Of a stretch of 64,000 nucleotides of DNA, positions 26,652 through 34,363 are shown in pieces; position 1 is the first letter of the stretch, and each line of letters starts with the position of its first letter. The DNA comes from Bacteroidota bacterium (GTDB lineage: Bacteria > Bacteroidota > Bacteroidia > Chitinophagales > Chitinophagaceae): assembly GCA_030706685.1 (NCBI GenBank), contig JAUZOA010000012.1, positions 35,685 to 99,684 of the forward strand, given 5' to 3'. The position numbers and the translations under genes were made by a program. Below the pieces are notes generated by a model. The model searched no databases and was not told the origin of the DNA. It saw nothing but the letters and a program-made list of their open reading frames with translations.

Positions 26652-27359
26652 ATGAGTATAAAGGGCATTTTTCCTATCGATAAATGGGATTTTAAAAGCG
26701 AATCCATATTGACGGATTTACCATCCGATGACTTTGAGTTGCTGACAGCTAATAAAACAGAACAGGTTTATAAAAAAGGAGAAATCATTTTCAGGGAGGG
26801 GGCTTACCCGTCTGGTATATTTTATATTATAGAAGGCAAAGTAAAAAAATACAAATTAGATAAAGACGGAGGAGAACATATTATTTATGTAGCTAACACC
26901 GGCGAACTATTCGGTTATCATGCCATACTTGCAGAGGACCGTTACCCCGACTCAGCCGCTGCAATAGAAGAAAGCAGGGTCGCGTTTGTGCCAAAAGAAG
27001 ATTTTTTAGAAACATTGGAACAGTCAGAAGTATTAAGCAAGCGGTTACTAAAAACACTGAGCCATGAATTTGCCGTATTGGCCAATAGCCTGACAATGTT
27101 TGCCCAAAAATCTGTCAGGGAAAGATTGGCTCTTCAATTAATCGTGCTTCGTGAAAAATACAAAGTGAATTTCCACCCCGGTATGTCCGTTGAGATTAAT
27201 ATGAGTCGCAATGACCTGGCCAGCCTGGTAGGAACGGGAAGGGAAAATGTCGTAAGAATCCTGACCGAATTTAAAGAAGAAGGTATCCTGGAAACAAAAG
27301 GCAGGAAAATAATTGTGCATGATATTAATAAGCTTATTGCTATTACAAATTATAAATAA
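26652..27359 (+). CDS. Crp/Fnr family transcriptional regulator
   Basis: About 235 residues. The cyclic-nucleotide-binding type beta-roll contains EQVYKKGEIIFREGAYPSGIFYIIEGKVKKYKLDKDGGEHI and GELFGYHAILAEDRYPDSAAAIEES. A long dimerisation helix follows, then the HTH_Crp domain (VEINMSRNDLASLVGTGRENVVRILTEFKEEGILETKGRKIIV). The N-terminal Cys cluster of oxygen-sensing FNR is absent. The start at 26652 is chosen because a -7 motif lies directly before it. It is divergent from the Ehr operon and is its most likely regulator, by position. Confidence 0.88.
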   Translation: MSIKGIFPIDKWDFKSESILTDLPSDDFELLTANKTEQVYKKGEIIFREGAYPSGIFYIIEGKVKKYKLDKDGGEHIIYVANTGELFGYHAILAEDRYPDSAAAIEESRVAFVPKEDFLETLEQSEVLSKRLLKTLSHEFAVLANSLTMFAQKSVRERLALQLIVLREKYKVNFHPGMSVEINMSRNDLASLVGTGRENVVRILTEFKEEGILETKGRKIIVHDINKLIAITNYK

Positions 27360-27378
27360 ACTTTCATAGTAACGTTTC

Positions 27379-27708
27379 ATGAATATCGCTTCTTTCCTTT
27401 TCGAAACACTTGACTGGTCATTGGTTCCAAAGACAGAACATAAAGGCGAGACCGGCATGGCTTACTGGCAAACCAAAATGGTAAACAATATCCGTGTAAG
27501 AATGGTGGAATATTCAGCAGGCTACAAAGCGGACCACTGGTGCAGTAAGGGTCATATTCTTTATTGTATGGAAGGGGAAATGAATACCGAACTGGAAGAT
27601 GGACGCGTATTTCAACTCCGCAAAGGCATGTGTTATTTTGTGGGTGATAATAACGAAGCCCATCAAAGCTCCACTCCGACAGGCTGCAAGTTATTTATTG
27701 TCGACTAG
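27379..27708 (+). CDS. DHCW-motif cupin-fold protein
   Basis: A 109-residue single-domain cupin. It has GETGMAYWQTKMVNNIRVRMVEYSAGYKADHWCSKGHILYCMEGEMNTELEDGR, i.e. the short beta-barrel with ADHWCSKGH in place of the usual metal-binding cupin motif 1, and a late His in NNEAHQSS. The family is conserved and named for this motif but has no established function. It lies 19 bp downstream of the Crp/Fnr gene and may share its transcript. Confidence 0.85.
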   Translation: MNIASFLFETLDWSLVPKTEHKGETGMAYWQTKMVNNIRVRMVEYSAGYKADHWCSKGHILYCMEGEMNTELEDGRVFQLRKGMCYFVGDNNEAHQSSTPTGCKLFIVD

Positions 27709-27711
27709 TGT

Positions 27712-28212
27712 CTATACCCGCTCGTCCGCGCTCGGCCCATACATACCCGGCACAGCCACATTCAATAACCGGAGATAAACAGATAGCTGGCCCCGGTGAT
27801 GAATCAAATGGCTGAATGTCCATCCGCGGATAGCCGCTTTCTTCGGAAGCTGGGACATCACCTGCCCCGCATTTCTCACCGTCCAGGTTTTAGTAAAATC
27901 ATCATCGCTCATAGAAGATAAATCTTCTATGGCTTTATCCAGGTAAGTTTGAAATATTTCTAACAGCTCCCGGGTTGAAGCAGCCGTACGGGGTTTAAAT
28001 TTATAATCTTTAGCAAAATCAAAATCATCAATATGTATGATATCGGAGGCCCAATGAGGAATTTCAGCAATATGTGTGGCGAGCCGCCCGATCGTCATTG
28101 ATTTTTCATGTGGCTTCCATTCTTTCTGATCCAGGGGAACGCGTTCCAGCATTTTCTTTGTTAAAGAACTCTCATGTTTTAACTCAGCGATAAGCGCGTC
28201 TTTGATTGCCAT
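27712..28212 (-). CDS. DinB family protein
   Basis: A 166-residue four-helix-bundle protein of the DinB/YfiT type. It has the three metal-site histidines expected for the family: in MTIGRLATHIAEIPHW, and in the WTFSHLIHHRGQLSVYLRLL pair of histidines. Proteins of this group include metal-dependent enzymes such as bacillithiol transferases, but most have no known substrate. It is convergent with the cupin gene (3 bp apart) and is probably transcribed alone. Confidence 0.85.
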   Translation of the reverse strand: MAIKDALIAELKHESSLTKKMLERVPLDQKEWKPHEKSMTIGRLATHIAEIPHWASDIIHIDDFDFAKDYKFKPRTAASTRELLEIFQTYLDKAIEDLSSMSDDDFTKTWTVRNAGQVMSQLPKKAAIRGWTFSHLIHHRGQLSVYLRLLNVAVPGMYGPSADERV

Positions 28213-28242
28213 GATAATTTTTGTTTATAATTTTAAAAATAG

Positions 28243-28965
28243 TCATTTATTTTTATCGGTATCTGTTATATGCATGATCTTCTCCTCCAATGGATGTGTT
28301 TCCTCTTCCGGGTGTTCTAAGCGGTGAACAGCGTCTTTCTTTTTGAACATTCTCCATACCTGTATCACCGCAGTAATGGCAAAGATACCGCCGATCACCC
28401 AGTTCAGGATATTCTGGTTATGGCTGATCCGGTTGGCGATCAGTTGTCCGCCAAAAATAAAAACGCAATTGCCAAAAAAAGTCCCTAACCCGATCCCGAT
28501 AATATAAACATTGTAATGATCCTTGCGGGGCAGCAATATTTTTTTAGTAAATAATACTGTGCTCCAGCCAAACCAGAAAGGGATCTGTACCGGGTTCACC
28601 GCGCTCATGGTAAGGCCCAATACAAAATGAGGCAGGGTATTATTGCTCAGGATAACGTTTTTACTTGTTTTGGGATGCAGGGCCGCGTAAAAACTCGAAA
28701 GCGCCAATGCTACCACAATAACGAGAGTAACCCATTCCAGTATCCTGAATATTTTTTCCTGTTTCCTGATCCAGTCCATCGCCACCAGGGAAAGCCTTAC
28801 ATAAATAATTTCGGCTAATAACGAGCCCGCAGAAAAAAGCATGGCGGCAACAATACCATCCGATACGGATATCTGCATGGCAGCCACGTTCAACGTCCCA
28901 AGAGGCAAGGATCCCAGGAAACTTACCAGCATACCGGTAAAAAAAATCTTTCGTAAAGAACCCAT
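28243..28965 (-). CDS. LysE family transporter
   Basis: A 240-residue inner membrane protein with six or more helices and the LysE/RhtB N-terminal pattern MLVSFLGSLPLGTLNVAAMQISVSDG. It continues with membrane segments at about 37-60, 75-95, 115-140, 150-175 and 190-210. The C-terminal 35 residues are charged and His/Glu-rich (VHRLEHPEEETHPLEEK), probably cytoplasmic. The family exports amino acids or small metabolites; the substrate is not predictable. Confidence 0.82.
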   Translation of the reverse strand: MGSLRKIFFTGMLVSFLGSLPLGTLNVAAMQISVSDGIVAAMLFSAGSLLAEIIYVRLSLVAMDWIRKQEKIFRILEWVTLVIVVALALSSFYAALHPKTSKNVILSNNTLPHFVLGLTMSAVNPVQIPFWFGWSTVLFTKKILLPRKDHYNVYIIGIGLGTFFGNCVFIFGGQLIANRISHNQNILNWVIGGIFAITAVIQVWRMFKKKDAVHRLEHPEEETHPLEEKIMHITDTDKNK

Positions 28966-28983
28966 GAGACGAAAATACGAAGA

Positions 28984-29103
28984 AAGAAGTCAGAAGCCTG
29001 AAGTCAGAAGTCGGAGGTCAGAGGTCGGAAATCAGAGGTCGGAACTGTGAATGATTCTTCAATCTAAACGATTATTCCTTTCAGGCTTCCGACCTCTGAC
29101 CTC
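28984..29103. repeat. Iterated GAAGTC/GAGGTC repeat with long inverted arm
   Basis: Between the LysE and ATP-grasp genes, variants of the six-base words AAGTCA and GGTCGG are repeated (28987-29042). A 17-base perfect inverted repeat joins 29014-29030 with 29087-29103, spaced by 56 bases. No ORF lies between the arms. It has the same architecture as the inverted repeats around the small ORFs at 47.8 and 52.9 kb. Confidence 0.7.
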
Positions 29104-30145
29104 AGTCAAACTTTTCCAGCAATTTAAAATGCCTGTGTGCCTCACGAAGAAACTGCTGCCCCTCTTTGAATGTCCAGTAGGGCGTACCGTTCTTATGATT
29201 ATAACGGCTTATCCGGTACAGGGCTTTCCAGTGCTGCAGGATGGTGCGGTAAGCCTGCCAGATACTCATATTACAGTCATAGATATGATTAGGTTCAGCT
29301 CCTGATCCGTTGAATTCAAGTATATAAAAGTTTTTGCCCTGTTTCAAATCCTCGATAGAAGTCGTTTTAATATCATACCGGCCATAAAAGAATTTATTCG
29401 TATAGTGACTAAGATCATCAAACACTTTTTGAAGATCTTCATCAATTTCCTTGTGCAGGTTGGTGAAATGGGCGCCGCGGTTATGATTACCTGCATACGA
29501 CAAATAAAATAGTTCATCTTTAGGGATGATCCTGTTAAAACGATGCCCATGCCGGTGCCTCATCTCTTCCATCCTGTATTTGGCCCGCGGGTGTTTGGCG
29601 ATCAATTGTTCCAAAGTGGATTGGCCATCGCCTTTTACATGTAATAATTCTTTATGAATAAACCCGCTTACCACCCCTTTTTGTTCGGCAGGGTGACGGT
29701 AATAAAATACACTCACTTCTACCGGCAAATCCACCATATCCTGCACGATGTATTCCACAGGTATTCTTTCATGGTATTTGACCAGTTGTTCCTCGTTATC
29801 AATCTTACGGAATAAGATGCCTTTCATCCCTATATCCGGCTTAACGATAAAGGGGAAACTGAACCCTGCTTCAGCAATCTTCTTTTTGACTTCTTCAAAA
29901 GGCCAGTCATGCATGATATAAATGGTCCGGGGCACCAGGTGGGGAGGCAACTGGTCGTACATTTCTTTTTTTCCTTCGCCATGAAACCCGCCAAACTTAA
30001 TCGTAGGATTCGACGAACTGAAAAACCAAAGCGACCAGCTTCTCAGGCAATACCAGAACCAAACAGGGCCGATTGGAAAATACAGAACATAGAAATTCCA
30101 TAGTTCCCAATTGGTTATCCGTTGAAAGATTTTTTTTATCTGCAT
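29102..30145 (-). CDS. ATP-grasp domain protein (D-Ala-D-Ala ligase-like)
   Basis: About 347 residues. An N-terminal segment with aromatic, hydrophobic helices (ELWNFYVLYFPIGPVWFWYC) may associate with the membrane. The ATP-grasp core follows: FPFIVKPDIGMKGILFRKI, VEYIVQDMVDLPVEVSVFYYR, and the metal-binding FFYGRYDIKTTSIEDL and FYILEFNGSGAEPNHIYD with Glu and Asn. It resembles a group in Bacteroidota annotated as D-alanine-D-alanine ligase-like, but the true Ddl dipeptide-binding motifs are absent, so the substrate is unknown. The start at 30145 (MQIKKIFQRI) is favoured over 30175. Confidence 0.7.
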   Translation of the reverse strand: MQIKKIFQRITNWELWNFYVLYFPIGPVWFWYCLRSWSLWFFSSSNPTIKFGGFHGEGKKEMYDQLPPHLVPRTIYIMHDWPFEEVKKKIAEAGFSFPFIVKPDIGMKGILFRKIDNEEQLVKYHERIPVEYIVQDMVDLPVEVSVFYYRHPAEQKGVVSGFIHKELLHVKGDGQSTLEQLIAKHPRAKYRMEEMRHRHGHRFNRIIPKDELFYLSYAGNHNRGAHFTNLHKEIDEDLQKVFDDLSHYTNKFFYGRYDIKTTSIEDLKQGKNFYILEFNGSGAEPNHIYDCNMSIWQAYRTILQHWKALYRISRYNHKNGTPYWTFKEGQQFLREAHRHFKLLEKFD

Positions 30146-30242
30146 CTCAGATAGGCAAAAATAAGGATGGATCATCAGTATTTAAAAGATTTCGCCGGTC
30201 TAATGGGTTTTTAACTATATGATGATAATTCAGCAACAGGGA

Positions 30243-30387
30243 ATTTATGATTTATGGTTCTTCGGAGAGGTAAATACTGTATGAAAATCGAACTATCCAT
30301 CTATAAGAATGTATGCATGATAATAACTGCAGAAGGGAATATTCAACAGTAAGCCAAACCACAAACCATAAACTATAAACCATAAAC
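30243..30387. repeat. Iterated ACCATAAAC inverted repeat without ORF
   Basis: TTTATGATTTATGGTT (30245-30260) is answered in inverted orientation by AACCATAAACTATAAACC-type words at about 30362-30387. The roughly 100 bases between them contain no convincing ORF. Architecture again resembles the ORF-bearing inverted repeats, in an empty form. Confidence 0.5.
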
Positions 30388-30413
30388 ACTTTATCCTATT
30401 CCGTGATATTCTT

Positions 30414-30421
30414 TAGATTTG
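30414..30421 (+). promoter_or_regulatory. Putative -7 element of the CCG-domain gene
   Basis: TAGATTTG matches TAnnTTTG exactly and lies 16 bases before the ATG at 30438. A -33 element is not clear (TTTA around 30390). Confidence 0.4.
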
Positions 30422-30437
30422 ACGCAAATTTCTTCGT

Positions 30438-31220
30438 ATGCATGTTCCAACCGCAGCTGAATTGCTGGCAAACGGTCAGCAACCCGACATATTGTTCTGG
30501 GTGGGCTGTGCCGGTAGTTTTGATCAGCGGGCTCAAAAAATCACCAAAGCCTTTGCCACTATCCTTCATAAGGCCGGGATCAATTATGCCATATTGGGAA
30601 AGGAGGAAATGTGTACAGGAGATCCTGTCCGCCGCGCGGGCAATGAATTCATGTTCCAGATGATGGCTTACCAGAATATACAAACCCTGAATAATTACCA
30701 GGTTAAGAAAGTAGTGACTGCCTGTCCGCATTGTTTCAATATTTTAAAAAATGAATACCCGGCACTCGGCGGCCATTACGAAGTCATTCATCATACCGTT
30801 TTCCTGCAGCAATTAATTGATAGCGGTAAAATAAGATTGAAAGAAGGCGGCACATTCAAAGGCCGGCGTATCACTTACCACGACAGTTGTTATCTCGGGC
30901 GCGCCAATGACATCTATGAAGCGCCAAGGAAAGTGCTGGAAACATTGGACGCGGAACTGGTTGAGATGAAAAGATGCCGCAGCACAGGTTTATGTTGCGG
31001 CGCCGGTGGCGCGCAAATGTTCAAGGAAGAAGAAAAAGGCAATACCCGCATCAATTTTGAAAGAACCCATGAAGCGATTGCAACCGGATCAGAAGTAATC
31101 GCAGCCGCCTGCCCTTTTTGCAATACTATGCTTACGGATGGAGTAAAGAATTCAGAAAAAGAAGAAACGGTAAAAGTGATGGATGTAGCGGAACTGGTAG
31201 CCGCCAGTCTTGCTGATTAA
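30438..31220 (+). CDS. (Fe-S)-binding protein with two CCG domains (HdrB/GlpC-like)
   Basis: A 260-residue cytoplasmic protein with two cysteine-rich CCG repeats as in HdrB, GlpC and LldE. The first runs from WVGCAGSFD through EEMCTGDPVRRAG to VTACPHCFNIL. The second runs from YHDSCYLGR through GLCCGAGGAQMF to AACPFCNTML. The repeats ligate an Fe-S cofactor in electron-transfer complexes. It is the expected partner of the membrane 4Fe-4S protein at 14115-15437, but lies 15 kb away. It has its own -7 motif. Confidence in the family is high; the electron donor and acceptor are unknown. Confidence 0.88.
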   Translation: MHVPTAAELLANGQQPDILFWVGCAGSFDQRAQKITKAFATILHKAGINYAILGKEEMCTGDPVRRAGNEFMFQMMAYQNIQTLNNYQVKKVVTACPHCFNILKNEYPALGGHYEVIHHTVFLQQLIDSGKIRLKEGGTFKGRRITYHDSCYLGRANDIYEAPRKVLETLDAELVEMKRCRSTGLCCGAGGAQMFKEEEKGNTRINFERTHEAIATGSEVIAAACPFCNTMLTDGVKNSEKEETVKVMDVAELVAASLAD

Positions 31221-31618
31221 TGCTTTATTGTATTCAGTTTTTCTTCAACCCCTATTGCTTCCTTCAGCCTTCCTTTAGGAACAGGAATATGAATCTCGCC
31301 AAGCCCCGCATGCTGTATTCCATGGCGCCGGTAAGATATTTCCATTACATTGATAATACCTGCATCATGAATATTGATGCGTGTGAACCGGCGTCCCTGG
31401 TCATCGAAAGGTTCAGGGATATCATCCATACAAACCTGGTCATGGGTAATCGTTATTTCCGGTATTTTGGATTTCCTGTTGGGTGATAACCGGTAGAGCA
31501 GGTAATGAAAAAAACCTTCCCTCATCTTTTTCCAGCGCATAAAGGTTTTCCATTCATCACGGGAGTACGTCCAGTGAACCAGCGAATCCGTCTCACCCCT
31601 TTTTTGCATATCAGGCAT
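31217..31618 (-). CDS. Hypothetical protein
   Basis: A 133-residue soluble protein with a basic, aromatic N-terminal half (TYSRDEWKTFMRWKKMREGFFHYLLYRL) and a beta-rich C-terminal half (ITITHDQVCMDDIPEPFDDQGRRFTRINIHDAGIINVMEISY). No known motif. Its stop overlaps the convergent CCG gene by four bases, and it is divergent from the gene at 31648. I do not recognise a family. Confidence 0.55.
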   Translation of the reverse strand: MPDMQKRGETDSLVHWTYSRDEWKTFMRWKKMREGFFHYLLYRLSPNRKSKIPEITITHDQVCMDDIPEPFDDQGRRFTRINIHDAGIINVMEISYRRHGIQHAGLGEIHIPVPKGRLKEAIGVEEKLNTIKH

Positions 31619-31647
31619 CTGATCGTTTTCTGCCGTAATTTAGCAGT

Positions 31648-32163
31648 ATGAACCTTGAATATAAATACCTTCTTGACGGTAGTTTTCATCCCGGGTCGCG
31701 GGTTTGGGTATACCAGTGTAATAGACTATTTACCGTGAATGAAGCCTTGCAAATTGAAGAGTTGCTGAAAGAATTTATCCGGCAATGGCATAGTCATGGT
31801 ACACCAGTAAAAGGAGAAGCTCATCTTTTCTTCGGCCAGTTTATTGTTTTGGTCGCCGATGAAACCGCGACAGGCGTCAGCGGCTGCAGTACCGATAGTT
31901 CTGTAAGATTAATAAAAGATATCGAACAACGATTCGGCGTCAACATGTTTGACAGGACGACACTGGCATTTGCAGTAAAAGATAAAGTGCAGTTGTTGCC
32001 CCTTTCCCAGTTGCAATACGCTTTTGATAATGGCTTTATTGATGGCGATACCTTGTATTTTAATAACCTCGTGCAGACGAAAGAGGAACTGGAAACTAAA
32101 TGGATCGTACCGGTGAAAGAAAGTTGGTTGAAGAGCCGGGTTAAGTTGAAAGTTGAAGGTTGA
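31648..32163 (+). CDS. Conserved hypothetical protein (often mislabelled ABC transporter ATPase)
   Basis: A 171-residue protein known as a conserved family in Bacteroidota. It has no Walker motifs, so the frequent database label of ABC ATPase is unsupported. Visible segments are SRVWVYQCNRLFTVNEA, HLFFGQFIVLVADET and GVSGCSTDSSVRLIKDIEQRFG. The last nine residues (SRVKLKVEG) are encoded by the beginning of a GTTGAAA-type iterated repeat (about 32141-32170), so the natural C terminus may have been altered by it. A -7-like TAATTTAG sits 12 bases before the ATG. Confidence 0.7.
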   Translation: MNLEYKYLLDGSFHPGSRVWVYQCNRLFTVNEALQIEELLKEFIRQWHSHGTPVKGEAHLFFGQFIVLVADETATGVSGCSTDSSVRLIKDIEQRFGVNMFDRTTLAFAVKDKVQLLPLSQLQYAFDNGFIDGDTLYFNNLVQTKEELETKWIVPVKESWLKSRVKLKVEG

Positions 32164-32236
32164 AAGTTGTTTCGTACATTAGCCCCGATAGTTAAAGGGA
32201 TCTAAACATGACGGTTCCCGATAAAGAAAAATATTA

Positions 32237-32309
32237 GCGGAAGTAGCTCACCTGGTAGAGCGACAGCTTCCCAAGCTGTAGGTAGCGGGTTCGAGTCCCG
32301 TCTTCCGCT
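32237..32309 (+). tRNA. tRNA-Gly (anticodon CCC)
   Basis: The cloverleaf can be drawn completely. Acceptor stem GCGGAAG/CTTCCGC, D stem GCTC/GAGC, anticodon stem ACAGC/GCTGT with loop TTCCCAA (anticodon CCC), and T stem GCGGG/CCCGT with loop TTCGAGT. The discriminator base is T32309, and CCA is not encoded. The last 15 bases are repeated twice downstream as part of a tandem repeat. Confidence 0.93.
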
Positions 32310-33108
32310 CTCTTAGTTGTTACAAAATATGTTTTGCCCCTACGGGGCAATTTTCCCGATCGCGTAATCATTGACTACCGACCTTATGCCCCTACGGAGC
32401 AATTTTACAGTCATTTAATCTGCTAATATTCCGCTCACGCATCGCAACCCCAATTCTATAAATTCGCAGCGACTAACCTGATGCTGCATCGTAACCCTGA
32501 TTTTCCTGATTTTGTCTGGTAGTGCCGATAATTTGACTCATGCAGACACTATCTGCTTAATGACATTTGTCCCGTCTTCCGCTCTTTCAGTTGTTGCAAA
32601 ATATGTTTTGCCCCTACGGGGCAATTTTCCCGATCGCGCAATCATTGGCTACCGACCTTATGCTCCTACGGAGCAATTTTACAGTCATTTAATCTGCTAA
32701 TATTCCGCTCACGCATCACAACCCTTGTACTATAAATTCACAGCGACTAACCTGATGCTGCATCATTATCCTGATTTTATTCCGTAAGGCCGGTATTTTG
32801 ACTCATGCAAACACTATCTGCTTAATGACATTTGCCCCGTCTTCCGCTCTTTTGGTTGTTGCAAAATATGTTTTGCCCCTACGGGGCAATTTTTTCGATC
32901 GCGCAATCATTGGCTACCGACCTTATGCTCCTACGGAGCAATTTTACAGTCATTTATTCTGCTAATGTTCTGCTCACGTATCACAACCCCGATCCTATAA
33001 ATTCGCAGCGACTAACCTGATGCTGCATCGTAACCCTGATTTTCCTGATTTTGTCTGGTAGTGCCGATAATTTGATTCATGCAGACACTACCCGCTTAAA
33101 GACTATTT
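32295..33108. repeat. Three tandem ~270-bp units, each starting with the tRNA-Gly 3' end
   Basis: Units begin at 32295, 32569 and 32834 (lengths 274, 265 and 275). Each starts with GTCCCGTCTTCCGCTCT (GCCCC in unit 3), which in unit 1 is the T-arm and acceptor end of tRNA-Gly. Each contains a perfect TTGCCCC-TAC-GGGGCAA hairpin (32334, 32608 and 32873) and a second hairpin around CCTACGGAGCA. The second hairpin is perfect in units 2 and 3 and has one mismatch in unit 1. Short ORFs inside (32512-32700, 32832-33020) are repeat by-products. Confidence 0.9.
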
Positions 33109-33257
33109 GTCCCGTAGGGACAATAGGTCGGTAGCAAGAGCCAAAAAGATGAGCTATAGGTAGTCTCCAGTTTTGATCTTCTTTACCACATAGGCACATA
33201 GGAACATAGATTTTCACATAGTTCTTATGTGTGTTTTTCCTGCTGTGCCTATATGGT
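33107..33257. repeat. REP-like hairpin and decayed ACATAGGC inverted repeat
   Basis: TTGTCCC-GTA-GGGACAA at 33107-33123 is a perfect seven-base-pair hairpin of the type scattered through Bacteroidota genomes. After it, a 20-base arm at 33185-33204 (ACCACATAGGCACATAGGAA) pairs imperfectly with 33238-33257. Its ACATAGG word is iterated. No ORF lies between the arms. Confidence 0.6.
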
Positions 33258-33361
33258 TCAAAATTCAAATCAGGATTCAATCTGAAAACCGAACTCGCCA
33301 AGCTATATAACACTAAATTAAGAAGGTAAAAAAATCATACTTTGTGGTCCAAACACTTTCT

Positions 33362-33901
33362 ATGAAAGATTCAGATCTTGACTCGCTTTTGAAAATCATA
33401 TTTTTGATTTTAGGTTTATTATTAGTGCTTATCCCCTTGTTCAGGGATGTAAAAAACATTATCGAAATAAAAGATAGAAAAGGAAAGTTTATTAAAACGG
33501 AAACCAAGGGAGTCTCGACTTGGGGTAAAGTTTTTATTTTCCTTTTCTTGTTAGCTGCCGGGGCAGGGACCTATATTGAAATAAGGGATAAAAAGTCCAA
33601 ATATGAAGCAGCAAAAAAACAAACGGAATTAACCAGCAATATATCGTATTTAAGAAATGAATCCGAGAACCAAAAAGAAAGGTTTGATAGCCAGCAAAAA
33701 ATGACTATTTCCCTATACAGAAATGATAGTACCGTTTTTTCTAAAATCTTAAAGTCATTGCATAAAAATAAACTTGGATTAGATTCAAACCTAAACGTTG
33801 TTAATTACAACATACGCAATATAGGGTCAGAATTTTCCAATAATACCTTTATTGGCAATGGAATTGGAGTGTTAGACGGTTATATAATTCAAAAAAAATA
33901 G
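33362..33901 (+). CDS. Orphan membrane protein with two helices and coiled-coil
   Basis: A 179-residue AT-rich gene in a repeat-dense region. Two membrane helices are predicted (IIFLILGLLLVLIPLF and VFIFLFLLAAGAGTYIEI), separated by a charged loop. They are followed by a Lys/Glu/Asn-rich helical stretch (KKSKYEAAKKQTELTSNISYL) of coiled-coil type and a polar C terminus. The ATG at 33362 is preferred over the GTG at 33344. No family recognised. Lower GC than its neighbours and isolation suggest an accessory gene. Confidence 0.55.
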   Translation: MKDSDLDSLLKIIFLILGLLLVLIPLFRDVKNIIEIKDRKGKFIKTETKGVSTWGKVFIFLFLLAAGAGTYIEIRDKKSKYEAAKKQTELTSNISYLRNESENQKERFDSQQKMTISLYRNDSTVFSKILKSLHKNKLGLDSNLNVVNYNIRNIGSEFSNNTFIGNGIGVLDGYIIQKK

Positions 33902-34363
33902 CATCTGCATTTTACAAACTATAAAACTTCCTGCCACTAATCAGGACGAGGGACACATATTACCTAAAAACTAACAGGCCTTTTTTCTTCTCCGATGAGT
34001 ATCCCTCATCGATCTCTTTTTCTTTTCTCACTCTCCTATTATCAACCTCTTCCCCGACGATGTCTCGCCCGGCGGTGATCTCAATTTGAAAGAATTTTCT
34101 GGGCGGACTCGTCGCAGCAGATCATTTCGACAATGGGTAATCTCATTGGGAGTGTATAGTCGTGATATCTCACAGCGACGAGTCCGCCTCTGCCATTTCC
34201 TTTAACCAGTACCTCAAGCTGCGCGAGACATCGCCGGGGAATTGTCCCGCCATGAGAAGATTTATATTACCAGCATCGGTCAATTACAATTTTACTACTA
34301 CCCGCATTTTGCGCCTGTGGAGCATTGATGATCTTTAGTGAAATCTTTTCTTAAAGAAAAAAA
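33902..34363. other. Intergenic region with hairpin and nested inverted repeats
   Basis: No gene seen. A GATGAG/CTCATC hairpin at 33994-34010, followed by a T-rich run, may end transcription of the orphan membrane gene. The rest is dominated by the nested inverted repeat described separately. Confidence 0.4.
34050..34241. repeat. Nested double inverted repeat (~190 bp)
   Basis: Outer arms 34050-34068 and 34223-34241 pair over 19 bases with one mismatch (core CGATGTCTCGC). Inner arms 34102-34115 and 34175-34188 (GGCGGACTCGTCGC) pair perfectly over 14 bases, with 59 bases between them. The whole can fold as a long stem with an internal loop. It has no ORF; it may be a MITE or a structured RNA. 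Confidence 0.75.

Noticed and set aside
31648..32163. ABC transporter ATPase
   Set aside because: No Walker A, Walker B or signature motif is present despite the label common for this family.
32295..33108. CRISPR-like array
   Set aside because: Units are about 270 bp and similar along their whole length, without short conserved repeats and unique spacers, and no cas genes are near.
32237..33108. Integrative element attachment sites at tRNA-Gly
   Set aside because: Copies of the tRNA end are only about 270 bp apart, carry no integrase or cargo, and are explained by unequal exchange at GTCCCGT.
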